In this document: positions 28,865 to 38,372 of the stretch, piece after piece
Layout of the letters: every line of letters begins with the position of its first letter
Position numbering within the stretch: the stretch's first letter is position 1
Origin: CAVQBP01 sp963723205
Lineage (GTDB): Bacteria; Bacteroidota; Ignavibacteria; Ignavibacteriales; Ignavibacteriaceae
Assembly: GCA_963723205.1 (NCBI GenBank)
Contig: CAVRQC010000009.1
Coordinates: 4,626 to 68,625, forward strand
Direction: 5' to 3'
Length of the DNA stretch: 64,000 nt
The notes under the pieces: model-generated
The model's input: the letters and a program-made list of their open reading frames with translations, nothing else
Told to the model about the DNA's origin: nothing
Database searches by the model: none
Translations under genes and position numbers: made by a program

Positions 28865-29021
28865 TCATTTACCTTTGATGTAGATGCTTTAGCTTTTACG
28901 AAATTTTCAATTTCAAATTAAATTGAAAATTGTTTAAGAAAAATCTATGGTTCTCCGATGCTGAATGGTAAGAACTTTTTCTTAGTATAAATTCAAAAAT
29001 CGAAATCATATTTTAAATGAA
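28865..29021. other. Short intergenic stretch
   Basis: Nothing recognised between the second flippase and the BKACE gene. An inverted repeat CAATTTCAAATTAAATTGAAAATTG is present near 28907-28932. Confidence 0.3.
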
Positions 29022-29858
29022 TCAATCACAGCCCAAAATTGCCCTGGCTTCTTTTGGAGTATAAGGTTCTTTCCCCAGAACTTTAGCGACAGCAGATAGT
29101 CTTTCAACCAATTGAGAATTTTTAGCGAGATGTTTCCTCTCATCATCTAAATAAATATTATCTTCCAGACCTATCCGTACTCCACCTCCTTCCATAATAG
29201 CCATCGCGTTCATTTTAAGCTGCCAATTCCCAATTCCCCCTGCCGACCAAATCGAATTATCGGGCAATTCATTTATCATTAATCCCAGGCTTAACATGGT
29301 GGCCTGGGCGCAGGCTATGTTTCCTAAAATTAAATTGAAATAGTATGGCGGTTTAATCAATTCTTTCGTTATTAAGTATTTTGCATAGTTGATCATACCG
29401 AGATCAAATGCTTCAAGCTCCGGGCGAATATTATTGTCCAGCATTTTTTGTGCAAGTGCTTTAATCATTTCTGGTGCATTCATTGATGCCTGCCGGTTAA
29501 AATTAAGTGAGCTGAGGGTAAGGCTTCCGAAATCTGGTTTCACTTCACCGCGGAGTTCCAGGCATTCGGCTCTTTTTTCGAATTCAGGAAAATTTCTGCC
29601 GCTTGTTGAAACACAAAGAATAAGATCTTTATTCTCTTTTCTAATACCGGAAATAATTTCTTCATATATTTCTTTTTTATATGTAGGCCTTTCCGTTTCA
29701 TAATCTCTTGCATGTAAATGAACCATATTTACTCCGAATTCTGCAGCTTCTAAAACCTGGGTTATAATTTCTTCGGGTTTTACCGGCACATTTTCAGTCA
29801 TTTTTTTTGTTGGTATCATCCCGGTTGGTGTGAAATTAAAGATAAATTTGTTTTTCAT
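29022..29858 (-). CDS. DUF849/BKACE family beta-keto acid cleavage enzyme
   Basis: The 278-residue TIM-barrel protein matches the BKACE family: NFTPTGMIPTK near the start, NMVHLHARDYE with the zinc-binding His pair, a barrel strand FGSLTLSSLNF, GGIGNWQLKMNAM and GVRIGLEDNIY with the third metal ligand Glu. Known members cleave beta-keto acids with acetyl-CoA (for example 3-keto-5-aminohexanoate in lysine fermentation). No lysine fermentation genes lie here. A 26-codon copy of its start is found inside the cluster at 20518-20598, so I link it to the cluster. Confidence 0.85.
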   Translation of the reverse strand: MKNKFIFNFTPTGMIPTKKMTENVPVKPEEIITQVLEAAEFGVNMVHLHARDYETERPTYKKEIYEEIISGIRKENKDLILCVSTSGRNFPEFEKRAECLELRGEVKPDFGSLTLSSLNFNRQASMNAPEMIKALAQKMLDNNIRPELEAFDLGMINYAKYLITKELIKPPYYFNLILGNIACAQATMLSLGLMINELPDNSIWSAGGIGNWQLKMNAMAIMEGGGVRIGLEDNIYLDDERKHLAKNSQLVERLSAVAKVLGKEPYTPKEARAILGCD

Positions 29859-30183
29859 TTAATGACTCTCTTTTTGTTATATGGTTAAACAAATTTTAAT
29901 ATATTCATTTAAATTATTTAAGTTCTTAAATTTGAATTATTCTCTTATGCAGGAAATTTGAAATAGAAATTAGAGTTGAATATAATAAGAGATTCGTATT
30001 CTTGAATTAATTAAAGGGTTTAATATTCCACTTTTAATATAAAGAATGCTTTATTAGTAAATTAAAGCTAACTTTTTATATCAAGAAGTACAAGAAGATT
30101 TTTTCTGAAAATTTGAAATTAATAAATTGAACGGATCAATGCAGAATCTATTAACTTTTAATAATTGATCAGGCTGAAAGTAT
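29859..30183. other. Intergenic region, nothing identified
   Basis: AT-rich DNA between the BKACE gene and the alpha-2-macroglobulin gene. I see no gene, repeat or clear promoter. It is likely to hold the promoter of the cluster and the end of the upstream transcript. Confidence 0.35.
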
Positions 30184-33100
30184 TTACTTTATGTCTATTC
30201 TTGTTCCCTCGGAATGACTGGAAAATTCCGGAGCATACATACTCTGGATTGAAGTAATGCCGTTTGAAAAATTTCCTTTATAAGTAGCTCTCAGTTCATA
30301 TTCAAAAACATAAGTACCTTTAGGCAAATAGTTTATAAAGAAATTAGTTGCTGCATCTTTCGTACTTTCATAATACCAAAGACCATCTTGATATTTACTC
30401 TGCGATAATACACTAACCGGTTCAAAACCTGCTGCTCTCATGTCTTTTAAATGAACAAATTCCATACTGCGATCGACTCTTATTTCAATTCTTACTTTTA
30501 TTAAATCGCCCGGAACTAATTTGGTACTTTCTGTTACCGGAGTAATTTTAAGTCCTGTAGGGCTATTCTGCTGCAGAAATAATTTTTTATTTATGTTTAA
30601 TGCTGTTTTTGAAGATGTGATTTTATCAAGCTGTTCAAAATATTGCCAGTATAAAGAACCCCAGGCTACAACTTTATTATTATTTGTAACAGTTACTTCA
30701 CCCATACCCGGAGTGATTTGCTTACCATTCCAGGAAGTTCTGAAATAACCTGTTCCTGCTTCAGGTTTGTTAGATCCTTCTAACTTACTTTGATCAATAA
30801 CATGATTACCGACTTTTATTGTAGCGGGTTTATTTTCAGAAAGCCAATCAGTTCCTTTTAATAAAAGTGCATAACAAGCATCTGAAGTTGCTTTGGTTGT
30901 CTTCCAATCCTGGACCTGCTTTTGCTTAAGAAGCCAGATTTTCATTTCATCAACTGATTTTTCATCATGAGTAATTTCATCAAATGCTTCAATTAATAAG
31001 GCTTGTGTTTCAATAGGAGCCTGGTACCAATACCAGCCGCCTTCCTGCTTAAAGTACATTCCCATTTCATCATTGTAGACTGCATTTTCTTTTAGTGATT
31101 TTATTATTGCATTTGCTGTATTTGTATCACTTAATCTGAACAAGGCCAACGCTATCATTCCCTGTATATATTTGTTATTTGACAGCCAGTATGTTTGTGC
31201 CTGCTTTTTCCAGTAATTAAAGGCTGTTTTGAAATTATCCTGTACAGTCAAATCCAGGAAATATGCTCTTGCATATAAATATTGAATTTGAATATAGCTT
31301 ATGTTTTTTTGTGATAAATCAACCTTATGCTCTAAAAGATATTTATAATCTTCGTTCATTTTTATATCTAAATAATGAACTGCTTTCTTAATCATGTTCC
31401 ATGTAAGATTATTGTTCCGAACATTTTTAACTCCCAGTTTATCAAGATGTCCCATACCGGCTATAATGTGTTGGGTAATATATCTGTTTTCCGGCATTCC
31501 CGGGAACCAGGGCCATCCGCCGTTATCAAGCTGATTATCGCGAAGCTTTTGTTCGGCTGCCGATAGTTCACTAGACATTTTTGAGATATCAAAGAGTAAA
31601 CCTACACGTTTTTTTCGTTCTGTTTCACTTTGTGAATTCAAAACCCATGGAGTTTCTTCCAATAGAATATTTTTTAAATCCTGGTTTTTCTCAAGGTTTG
31701 AAAGCAGAGCTTTCTTATCAATATTTTTCCAGCTTTCAAATACTGCTTTAATTTTTGGATTTGAATTTGCAATATGCGTGGCAATACTGTTTGCATAAAA
31801 TCTGCTGAATATTTGTTCTGAACATTCATAAGGATACTCCATCAAATAGGGGAGTGCCTGAATTGCATACCAGGCAGGATTTGAAGTAAACTCAAGAGTT
31901 AGTTTATAATTTTTGAGAGTTGTGGATTTGTTATTCTTTAATTTGTCAAAAATAAAAGTTTTGGTAGTCATTCCTTTTACAGGGAGGGGTAAAGATTCGG
32001 TAACAAGCATCCTGTTTGGTAAAATAGGTAAAGCATTCTCTTCACCGTCCGAATAATTATCCGCTTTAGCAAGTACTTTATAAGTTATTGCATCAGCCAT
32101 TCCAACTGGTATGTGAATCTTCCAGCTCAAACCAGTACTCTGGTTTTTGTTTATATCAAATTTTAATACCGGATTGTTATTTCCTAATAAACTATCAATC
32201 GGCTGCATAGTAAAAGAATTATATAGCTTTAGAGTAGCCAGACCGGATAAATCTTTTTCCGAAAGGTTAGAAACTTTTGCTGTAAAATAGATTGTATCAC
32301 CTTCTCTGAAAAAGCGCGGAGGATTAGGCTGAACCATCAATTCTTTTTGTGTTACTGTTTCTTTAGTTAAAAAGCCATATTTCAAATCTTTTGTGTGGGA
32401 AAAAGCCATGAATTTCCAGCGGGTCAATGCTTCCGGCGCAGTAAAGGAAATAATGATTTCACCATTTTTATCTGTTTTAAGATGAGGATAAAAGAAAGCC
32501 GTTTCACCTAAATTTTTTCTTGCAGATATATTTTGAAATCCGGCATCCGGATTTTTCGTTTTTACTTTTGCAGTTTCGCCTAAACTTAAATCCTGCTTAA
32601 CTTCATCCTTATCTGCTTCAACTGCCAGGAATTCAGCTTGCTGCGGAGCTTCTATTCTTAAAGAATTTACTGCGGATTTGTAAACAACTCCTGGTGACCG
32701 GGAATAACCATAGCTTAAAAAATTAAATCCAAAATAATTAAGATGATCATAGGACATAGATGGAAATGAAATATATTCGTTCCAGTTTTGTTCGTACAAC
32801 CGGGAATTAATTTGTGTAAAGGAGTTTCCCGGATTCCATATTCTCCTGCTGTAAGTATAAACCGGGTAAATATTTAAACTCCAGATATTGGGTGAAAATG
32901 CATCTAATGATGCGTCGTACATAGAAGCAAGCATCTCTGCAGCTACCTTTTCCCCTTTTGGTCCTGATATCTTAATATTCCATTCTTCCTTTTTACCGGG
33001 TGTCATTTTATCTCTGAATGTCTCTGTGGAAATATTTAGATGTTTGTTTGTCCAAGGAACATTAATTATTATGCTCTTATTGAAATTTTCATTATTAACT

Positions 33101-36100
33101 GTTGAAATAAAATTAGCAATTAGGTTTCCCCTGTATTCTTCTTTTATCGGTATCTCTATTTTTTTCTGTTCATCATCAAGTGTTAACCATTTTGAAAGAA
33201 TTGTTTTGCCGTCATATTCAAGTTCATATAGAACATTAACATTTTCTTCCGCTGATCCTATTAATAATCTGGCGGTTTCTCCGGGTTGTCTGGAAGTTTT
33301 AAGTTCAGCAAACCAGTTTGCTTTATTTGATGGTATCTTATCCGAAGACGGATCAAAAAGTGTAAAATATTTTTTTATTTCAATCGGAGTGCCGTTTTTA
33401 TCTTTGGTATTTATGGTTAATAAATAAGACCCCGCCTGCCAGCTTTTCAATCCATTATTTATATTTAACATTGAGCTGTCGGTAGTTACACATGAAGTAT
33501 CATATACTTCTTTTCCTTCTTTCCAATTATAAATTTTGTCTTCATCATTATAGATGTCATGTGGAAATAATTTATAAAACTCTTCTTTAGATAAAATATA
33601 TTGATCCGGTTTTTCCCACATCCTTTTTCTAAAAATCCGTTTAGGTTCAATTAGTTTATTGATCTTAATATTAAATTTTGCCGTCTGAAATTCTCCGCTG
33701 AGGTTTGTACTTGTAACTCTATATTGATTTGTAATTAGTTTATTAATTGATTCGGGAATTTGAATATCTGCCCTCAAAGATATGTATCCGGCACTTACTG
33801 TTGTCTGGTCACTATGAGTTTCACCTGTAATATCTACTACATCAACATAGACGGTATAATTAAAAATTGTATTATCTTTTTTTGAATAAGAAAGATCAGG
33901 AATTAACTTAAAATCAAAATTAAATTCTCCTTTATTATTGGTTTTAACAATTCCGTTAGTTATTTCCATATTTGGTTTACTACGTCCCCAAAACCACCAG
34001 TAATAAGGAACAATAGTTTGTCTTATTACCCTGTATTTAACCGTTGCATTATCCAGGTTCACACCTGAATATGTTTTCGCATATCCTGAAATATTTACAT
34101 TATCATTCAGCGAATAATCTCCTTTTATATTATTTAACTTAACTTCAAATTGAGGACGTTTATATTCTTCCACCCTGAATGATTGTGCCCCCGACTCATT
34201 CCTGATAGTCATTGATCCTGTTAAGACACCTGCTGGAGCAATGAACTTACCATCAACTGAGCCATAATCGTTTGACTTTAAATTTAGTTCTGAAATTTTT
34301 TGATTATTAACATCATATAATGCTACAGTTGTAGCTGTATTTGTTTTGATATAATTTTCTTTTTTACCGTCAGTTTCAATCAGTAATCCTTTAAAGTATA
34401 TTGTTTGTCCGGGTCGGTAAATTGCTCTGTCTAAAAAGAAAAATGTTCTCCTTGTTATCCTGTCATTTTGATGATAGTAATAAGGATAAATGTTTTGAGA
34501 TTTGAACCTGTCATTCTTTTTTTGTAACAGAACCCGGAGATTATAAAGTCTTTCCGGACGTTTAATTTCCCACAAACCTTCTTTATCTGTATGTCCTGAT
34601 TGAATTAAATCTGTAACATATCGGCTGTTTTTTCCATCATATCTTTTTTGAAATAAACTAATTTCAGCATCAGGAACAGGAGTTCCTGATCTTCTATCCT
34701 GCACAAGAAATCGAATTTTATTATCACGATATGAATAATTATAACTTAAATTCGTTACCCATGAGTAGCCATATGCAACTGCATTTTTATCATATTCAAA
34801 ATTTTTATTTGTTCCGGCAAGAATTAAATAATGACCCGCTTTTAATTTCGGAATAGGTACTTCAACCGAATGCTGTTGAAAATCTTTTTCATCAGGAAGA
34901 TTTATACTCCACTCCTTAATAAATTTTTGATCTCTAAAATAATCTATCAAAGTTTTATTAATTAATTTTCCTGCCTTTTCCTCATTTAATTTATCCCAGG
35001 AAATTATCCGAAAATACACTTTACCAACATTTGTATATTGAATTAATGCACGGAAAGGTTGTCCAATCAGGTTTGCATACTCAACTTTAAAATCCAGGTC
35101 CTTATGCAGAATCTGGTTTTTTAATGTTTCACAAGCCTGGGCACCAGTTGAACCAGGGAATTTTTTGATTACAGTTTCGCAAATACCATATGCTTTTTTC
35201 TTATCCCATTTGTATTGGATATTAGTTTGAGGATTATATTGCCCCCCCTTATTTAAATAGTAATTCGCTCTATTATATAAAATGAGTGAAGAATAGGGGA
35301 CATCAGAATACTTCTCTTCCATTTCATTCAAAGCTTTAAGATATAAGCTATCTTTATATTCATTGACACTCACACCTTTCATGAAATTTAATCTTTTAAG
35401 ATCTATATCTATCAAAGGATCTTTTACAGAATCACTTAAATGAAATGATATTAATTCCTGAAACAATTTTGCTGCATAAAATTTTAAGGAAAGAGAATCT
35501 TTTGTTTCAAAATGTATTTTCACAAAATTTTTTGCGGGTGAAAAAATATCCGGATTTTTTAGTTCAAATTTATAAACCGGTTCGGTAACTGATGCTTCTT
35601 CATTTGTATAAAAATCAAGAGCGCGGTTTGCTATAAAATCAAACAAAGTTGGACGTAAATATGTCCTGTTTTTGTAAATTATCAAGATATCTTTAAAGGA
35701 GGAAACAGGAATAGTTTTTAAACTATCTTCATTTGATAAAGAGGAATGGTAAAGTTCTATTATTTCTTTTAAAAGCCTTGTGAGATCCCACGTCTCAAAA
35801 TCATTGTTGTCAAAATTAATAGTCTCTGTTCTGTTAATAAATCTATAACGATTCTGTTTGTAATACTGCCAGTAAGCATCAGCGAGTATTGATTGCAAAA
35901 CCGGTTTTGCAGGGAATGATGCGGAATCAATACTATTTTTTATCTGATTAACAACTTTTTTATTGCTGTTTTCTTCTGTATAGTTAATAAATTTTAACTT
36001 GTATATCAAAGCTTTTATTATCTGAGGTGAATTCTTTTCTTCTTTTGCATTTTGATAGATCTGTTCAACAATGGTTAAAGCCGAACGTGTAAGACCTGCT

Positions 36101-36267
36101 CTTTCAAGTGAATCAACTTTGCTCCATGCTTTTTTATTATTACCTTGATAGCTATAAAGCTTATATCCTATTTTGGTATTATTCTTTAATGGTGGTGTAT
36201 TTGTAGTAAAGGATAAAAAAGATAATACAGATAGAAAGCAAAGTAAGACTAATATTTTGGTCTTCAT
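30184..36267 (-). CDS. Alpha-2-macroglobulin family protein with thioester motif
   Basis: The 2027-residue secreted protein starts with a signal peptide (MKTKILVLLCFLSVLSFLSF). It has MG-type beta domains, including FFFLDRAIYRPGQTIYFKG typical of MG2. The A2M core LTRWKFMAFSHTKDL follows, then the thioester segment YPYECSEQIFSRF. The CSEQ fits the CxEQ thioester. An alpha-helical barrel with WYWYQAPIETQALLIEAF comes next, ending in a C-terminal receptor-type domain. Bacterial relatives trap proteases in the periplasm and are often paired with PBP1c; no PBP1c gene is adjacent. AGGGG precedes the ATG by a few bases. Confidence 0.92.
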   Translation of the reverse strand: MKTKILVLLCFLSVLSFLSFTTNTPPLKNNTKIGYKLYSYQGNNKKAWSKVDSLERAGLTRSALTIVEQIYQNAKEEKNSPQIIKALIYKLKFINYTEENSNKKVVNQIKNSIDSASFPAKPVLQSILADAYWQYYKQNRYRFINRTETINFDNNDFETWDLTRLLKEIIELYHSSLSNEDSLKTIPVSSFKDILIIYKNRTYLRPTLFDFIANRALDFYTNEEASVTEPVYKFELKNPDIFSPAKNFVKIHFETKDSLSLKFYAAKLFQELISFHLSDSVKDPLIDIDLKRLNFMKGVSVNEYKDSLYLKALNEMEEKYSDVPYSSLILYNRANYYLNKGGQYNPQTNIQYKWDKKKAYGICETVIKKFPGSTGAQACETLKNQILHKDLDFKVEYANLIGQPFRALIQYTNVGKVYFRIISWDKLNEEKAGKLINKTLIDYFRDQKFIKEWSINLPDEKDFQQHSVEVPIPKLKAGHYLILAGTNKNFEYDKNAVAYGYSWVTNLSYNYSYRDNKIRFLVQDRRSGTPVPDAEISLFQKRYDGKNSRYVTDLIQSGHTDKEGLWEIKRPERLYNLRVLLQKKNDRFKSQNIYPYYYHQNDRITRRTFFFLDRAIYRPGQTIYFKGLLIETDGKKENYIKTNTATTVALYDVNNQKISELNLKSNDYGSVDGKFIAPAGVLTGSMTIRNESGAQSFRVEEYKRPQFEVKLNNIKGDYSLNDNVNISGYAKTYSGVNLDNATVKYRVIRQTIVPYYWWFWGRSKPNMEITNGIVKTNNKGEFNFDFKLIPDLSYSKKDNTIFNYTVYVDVVDITGETHSDQTTVSAGYISLRADIQIPESINKLITNQYRVTSTNLSGEFQTAKFNIKINKLIEPKRIFRKRMWEKPDQYILSKEEFYKLFPHDIYNDEDKIYNWKEGKEVYDTSCVTTDSSMLNINNGLKSWQAGSYLLTINTKDKNGTPIEIKKYFTLFDPSSDKIPSNKANWFAELKTSRQPGETARLLIGSAEENVNVLYELEYDGKTILSKWLTLDDEQKKIEIPIKEEYRGNLIANFISTVNNENFNKSIIINVPWTNKHLNISTETFRDKMTPGKKEEWNIKISGPKGEKVAAEMLASMYDASLDAFSPNIWSLNIYPVYTYSRRIWNPGNSFTQINSRLYEQNWNEYISFPSMSYDHLNYFGFNFLSYGYSRSPGVVYKSAVNSLRIEAPQQAEFLAVEADKDEVKQDLSLGETAKVKTKNPDAGFQNISARKNLGETAFFYPHLKTDKNGEIIISFTAPEALTRWKFMAFSHTKDLKYGFLTKETVTQKELMVQPNPPRFFREGDTIYFTAKVSNLSEKDLSGLATLKLYNSFTMQPIDSLLGNNNPVLKFDINKNQSTGLSWKIHIPVGMADAITYKVLAKADNYSDGEENALPILPNRMLVTESLPLPVKGMTTKTFIFDKLKNNKSTTLKNYKLTLEFTSNPAWYAIQALPYLMEYPYECSEQIFSRFYANSIATHIANSNPKIKAVFESWKNIDKKALLSNLEKNQDLKNILLEETPWVLNSQSETERKKRVGLLFDISKMSSELSAAEQKLRDNQLDNGGWPWFPGMPENRYITQHIIAGMGHLDKLGVKNVRNNNLTWNMIKKAVHYLDIKMNEDYKYLLEHKVDLSQKNISYIQIQYLYARAYFLDLTVQDNFKTAFNYWKKQAQTYWLSNNKYIQGMIALALFRLSDTNTANAIIKSLKENAVYNDEMGMYFKQEGGWYWYQAPIETQALLIEAFDEITHDEKSVDEMKIWLLKQKQVQDWKTTKATSDACYALLLKGTDWLSENKPATIKVGNHVIDQSKLEGSNKPEAGTGYFRTSWNGKQITPGMGEVTVTNNNKVVAWGSLYWQYFEQLDKITSSKTALNINKKLFLQQNSPTGLKITPVTESTKLVPGDLIKVRIEIRVDRSMEFVHLKDMRAAGFEPVSVLSQSKYQDGLWYYESTKDAATNFFINYLPKGTYVFEYELRATYKGNFSNGITSIQSMYAPEFSSHSEGTRIDIK

Positions 36268-36533
36268 AGAAAACCCCTATTTTATGTTAGCAAAAATTTT
36301 AATTTACCCTTTTCTGTATACTTGTAAAGATACTGGTGTTGTTTTCCTTGATGGTATTTAACAAAAGGATTCTCATTTAGTTCCTGGATAATTGAAATCT
36401 CTTTTAATAAAAATTTAAAATTCATTTTTATACAGCTTTTTATGCTTTTTTATTCCGTTTTTTTAGAATATTTTCATTGTTGTCTTTTTGATAGTTGCCA
36501 AAAATAATCATACTGAGATAGAAAATTACTAAA

Positions 36534-37607
36534 ATGAATAATTTCCCGGAAGAATTACTTAAATATTTAGATGATTCTAAAAAACATTTGTCTTTAAAAG
36601 CAATTTCGCACTTTGTTAATTCTTATAATGATTTAAATGAAAATGAAATAAAATTTTTTGAAAAACATTTGAATGAATGTAAGATTTGCAAAGAAAATCT
36701 TTATAAGATTTTCGATGAAGAAATTAAGGAAGGGAAAACCGGTTATCAAGTCGATATAAATTTATCAACAAAAAATCATATAAACTTTACAGATACTGAA
36801 AAAAACATTGAGGGTATATTAAGTAAAGAGGATGAATTTTTTTATTTAACCTTTATCAATCTTCCTCATTATCTGGTTAGGCAGAATCTCCGTGTAAATT
36901 TTCCGGAAAATAACTTAGTTGTCAGAATCGTATCATCGGAATTAAACAGAAAATATGAAGTTAGTACCAGCGGTGAAATAAATTTTAGAAATGAATCTGA
37001 AGTACTTCTAGATGTAAAAATAAGAAAAGTTAAAAATCCCAGGACTTTCTCAAAAAGAAGTTACGGGTATATATATATATCTGCTGCTCTAGTTTTGATT
37101 GTCGCAACAATTTATCTTTTGATAGCAAACCCTGAACAGCCGAAAGAAACAAGCTCGACAGAAATTGAAAAACCGGACTCTGAAATGTTGGTTGATTCAT
37201 CTCCTGTAAAAATAGATACTGTTCGAAAACCGGATACGACAAAACCTGAAGAACGAGAAAAACAAGTTGCCGAAAAGAAGAATCCTCCGCTGCAGATAAA
37301 AACTCCTCCCGAATTTAAAAACAATTCTTATCTGGAGCGTTTAGTGGATAAGTATAAAGAAAACGGAATTATTATAGTACCTGTTATAGGAGATACCCTG
37401 AAAAAACAAATTAGATTTAAATGGAGTCCCCTGGAAGCAGATGAATATGATATGAGTATTGTAAATAATAAAAACCAAGAAATATGGGGGAAGACTCTTG
37501 AAGATCCGCGTGTAACTCTTTACCAGAAATTAGATCCGGGAGTATATTATTGGAAAATAACCGTAAAAGCAAAATTGCAGACTATCGGAAAGTTTTATGT
37601 CAAATAA
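36534..37607 (+). CDS. Single-pass membrane protein with zinc-finger-like head and beta domain
   Basis: The 357-residue protein has an N-terminal pattern HLNECKICKENL (about residues 44-56), like the HxxxCxxC of anti-sigma zinc fingers. A membrane helix is at about 177-199, then a Pro/Glu/Lys-rich linker and a C-terminal domain (about 290-357) with FKWSPLEADEYDMSIVNNKN and YYWKITVKAKLQTIGKFYVK that looks like a small beta sandwich. No sigma factor gene is adjacent, so an anti-sigma role is only a guess. It converges with the DUF493 gene. Confidence 0.6.
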   Translation: MNNFPEELLKYLDDSKKHLSLKAISHFVNSYNDLNENEIKFFEKHLNECKICKENLYKIFDEEIKEGKTGYQVDINLSTKNHINFTDTEKNIEGILSKEDEFFYLTFINLPHYLVRQNLRVNFPENNLVVRIVSSELNRKYEVSTSGEINFRNESEVLLDVKIRKVKNPRTFSKRSYGYIYISAALVLIVATIYLLIANPEQPKETSSTEIEKPDSEMLVDSSPVKIDTVRKPDTTKPEEREKQVAEKKNPPLQIKTPPEFKNNSYLERLVDKYKENGIIIVPVIGDTLKKQIRFKWSPLEADEYDMSIVNNKNQEIWGKTLEDPRVTLYQKLDPGVYYWKITVKAKLQTIGKFYVK

Positions 37608-37611
37608 TTCT

Positions 37612-37881
37612 CTATAATACCATTTTTATGTTTGAATTTTTCCCCAGTTTCTGATAAATAAGATCCCTTACAGCTTCTGAAGGAACTTCCACTATAAAAT
37701 TTAAGCTGAAATAATTACCGTTCCTGCTGATATTAGAAGGTGTAACATCATATTTCAAACCACTTGATGCTTCCTCTATTGCTTCCAGAATTTTTTCCAC
37801 ATTCGTGCCAATTACTTTGTAAGACCATTCGCAAGGATATTCAATTTCAGGTCTTTGCTTATTGTTTGAATTTAAAATCAT
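37612..37881 (-). CDS. DUF493 (YbeD-like) protein
   Basis: The 89-residue protein matches the DUF493/YbeD family along its length: EYPCEWSYKVIGTNVEKILE, then DVTPSNISRNGNYFSLNF and the VEVPSEAVRDLIYQKLG ending. These ACT-like small proteins are thought to be regulatory. The function is not known. It sits four bases from the end of the converging membrane protein gene. Confidence 0.85.
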   Translation of the reverse strand: MILNSNNKQRPEIEYPCEWSYKVIGTNVEKILEAIEEASSGLKYDVTPSNISRNGNYFSLNFIVEVPSEAVRDLIYQKLGKNSNIKMVL

Positions 37882-38372
37882 ATTAAAGCGATTAGATGAA
37901 TGAGGTCCCTATTAAAATATAATCAATGAATTTATATAATGAGACTTAAAAGTAATTTCTCATTTTTTACGAAATATAACCTTTGAAAAAGTACAGTACA
38001 AATTTTTTTGAAAATTCGTGTTAAATGCCATATTTCACTAATATTCCTGATATTTAAATAAATAAGACAATGGCTTTTTCTTTATAATTCTTTCATTTTT
38101 TGAAATGTGCTGTTTAAATATTCAACACACAATAAAAGTGCTCTGAATTGCAATATTTAAGGATTAACTCTATAGCTTGTTACTTTGGGGTGTTAATTAA
38201 GAAAATATTTTTCACTATTAAGAATTTACAATTAAAAATCTAAAATAAAAGTTCAAATAACTGAAATAATTGTGGCATTTAATATGACTATATATTGTTA
38301 AATAAAAAAAAACGATTTTAATCACTTAAATATTTCAAAAATAAGGAATTATCGAATGGGGACTAAGAATAG
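37882..38372. other. Divergent intergenic region before the hydrogenase module
   Basis: Nearly 500 bases, AT-rich, with no gene. It must hold the promoters of the DUF493 gene and of the hydrogenase-linked module. I could not see a convincing promoter or operator. Confidence 0.35.

Noticed and set aside
32888..33427. 179-codon open frame on the plus strand
   Set aside because: It lies wholly antisense to the alpha-2-macroglobulin gene, and its translation looks like an unstructured shadow.
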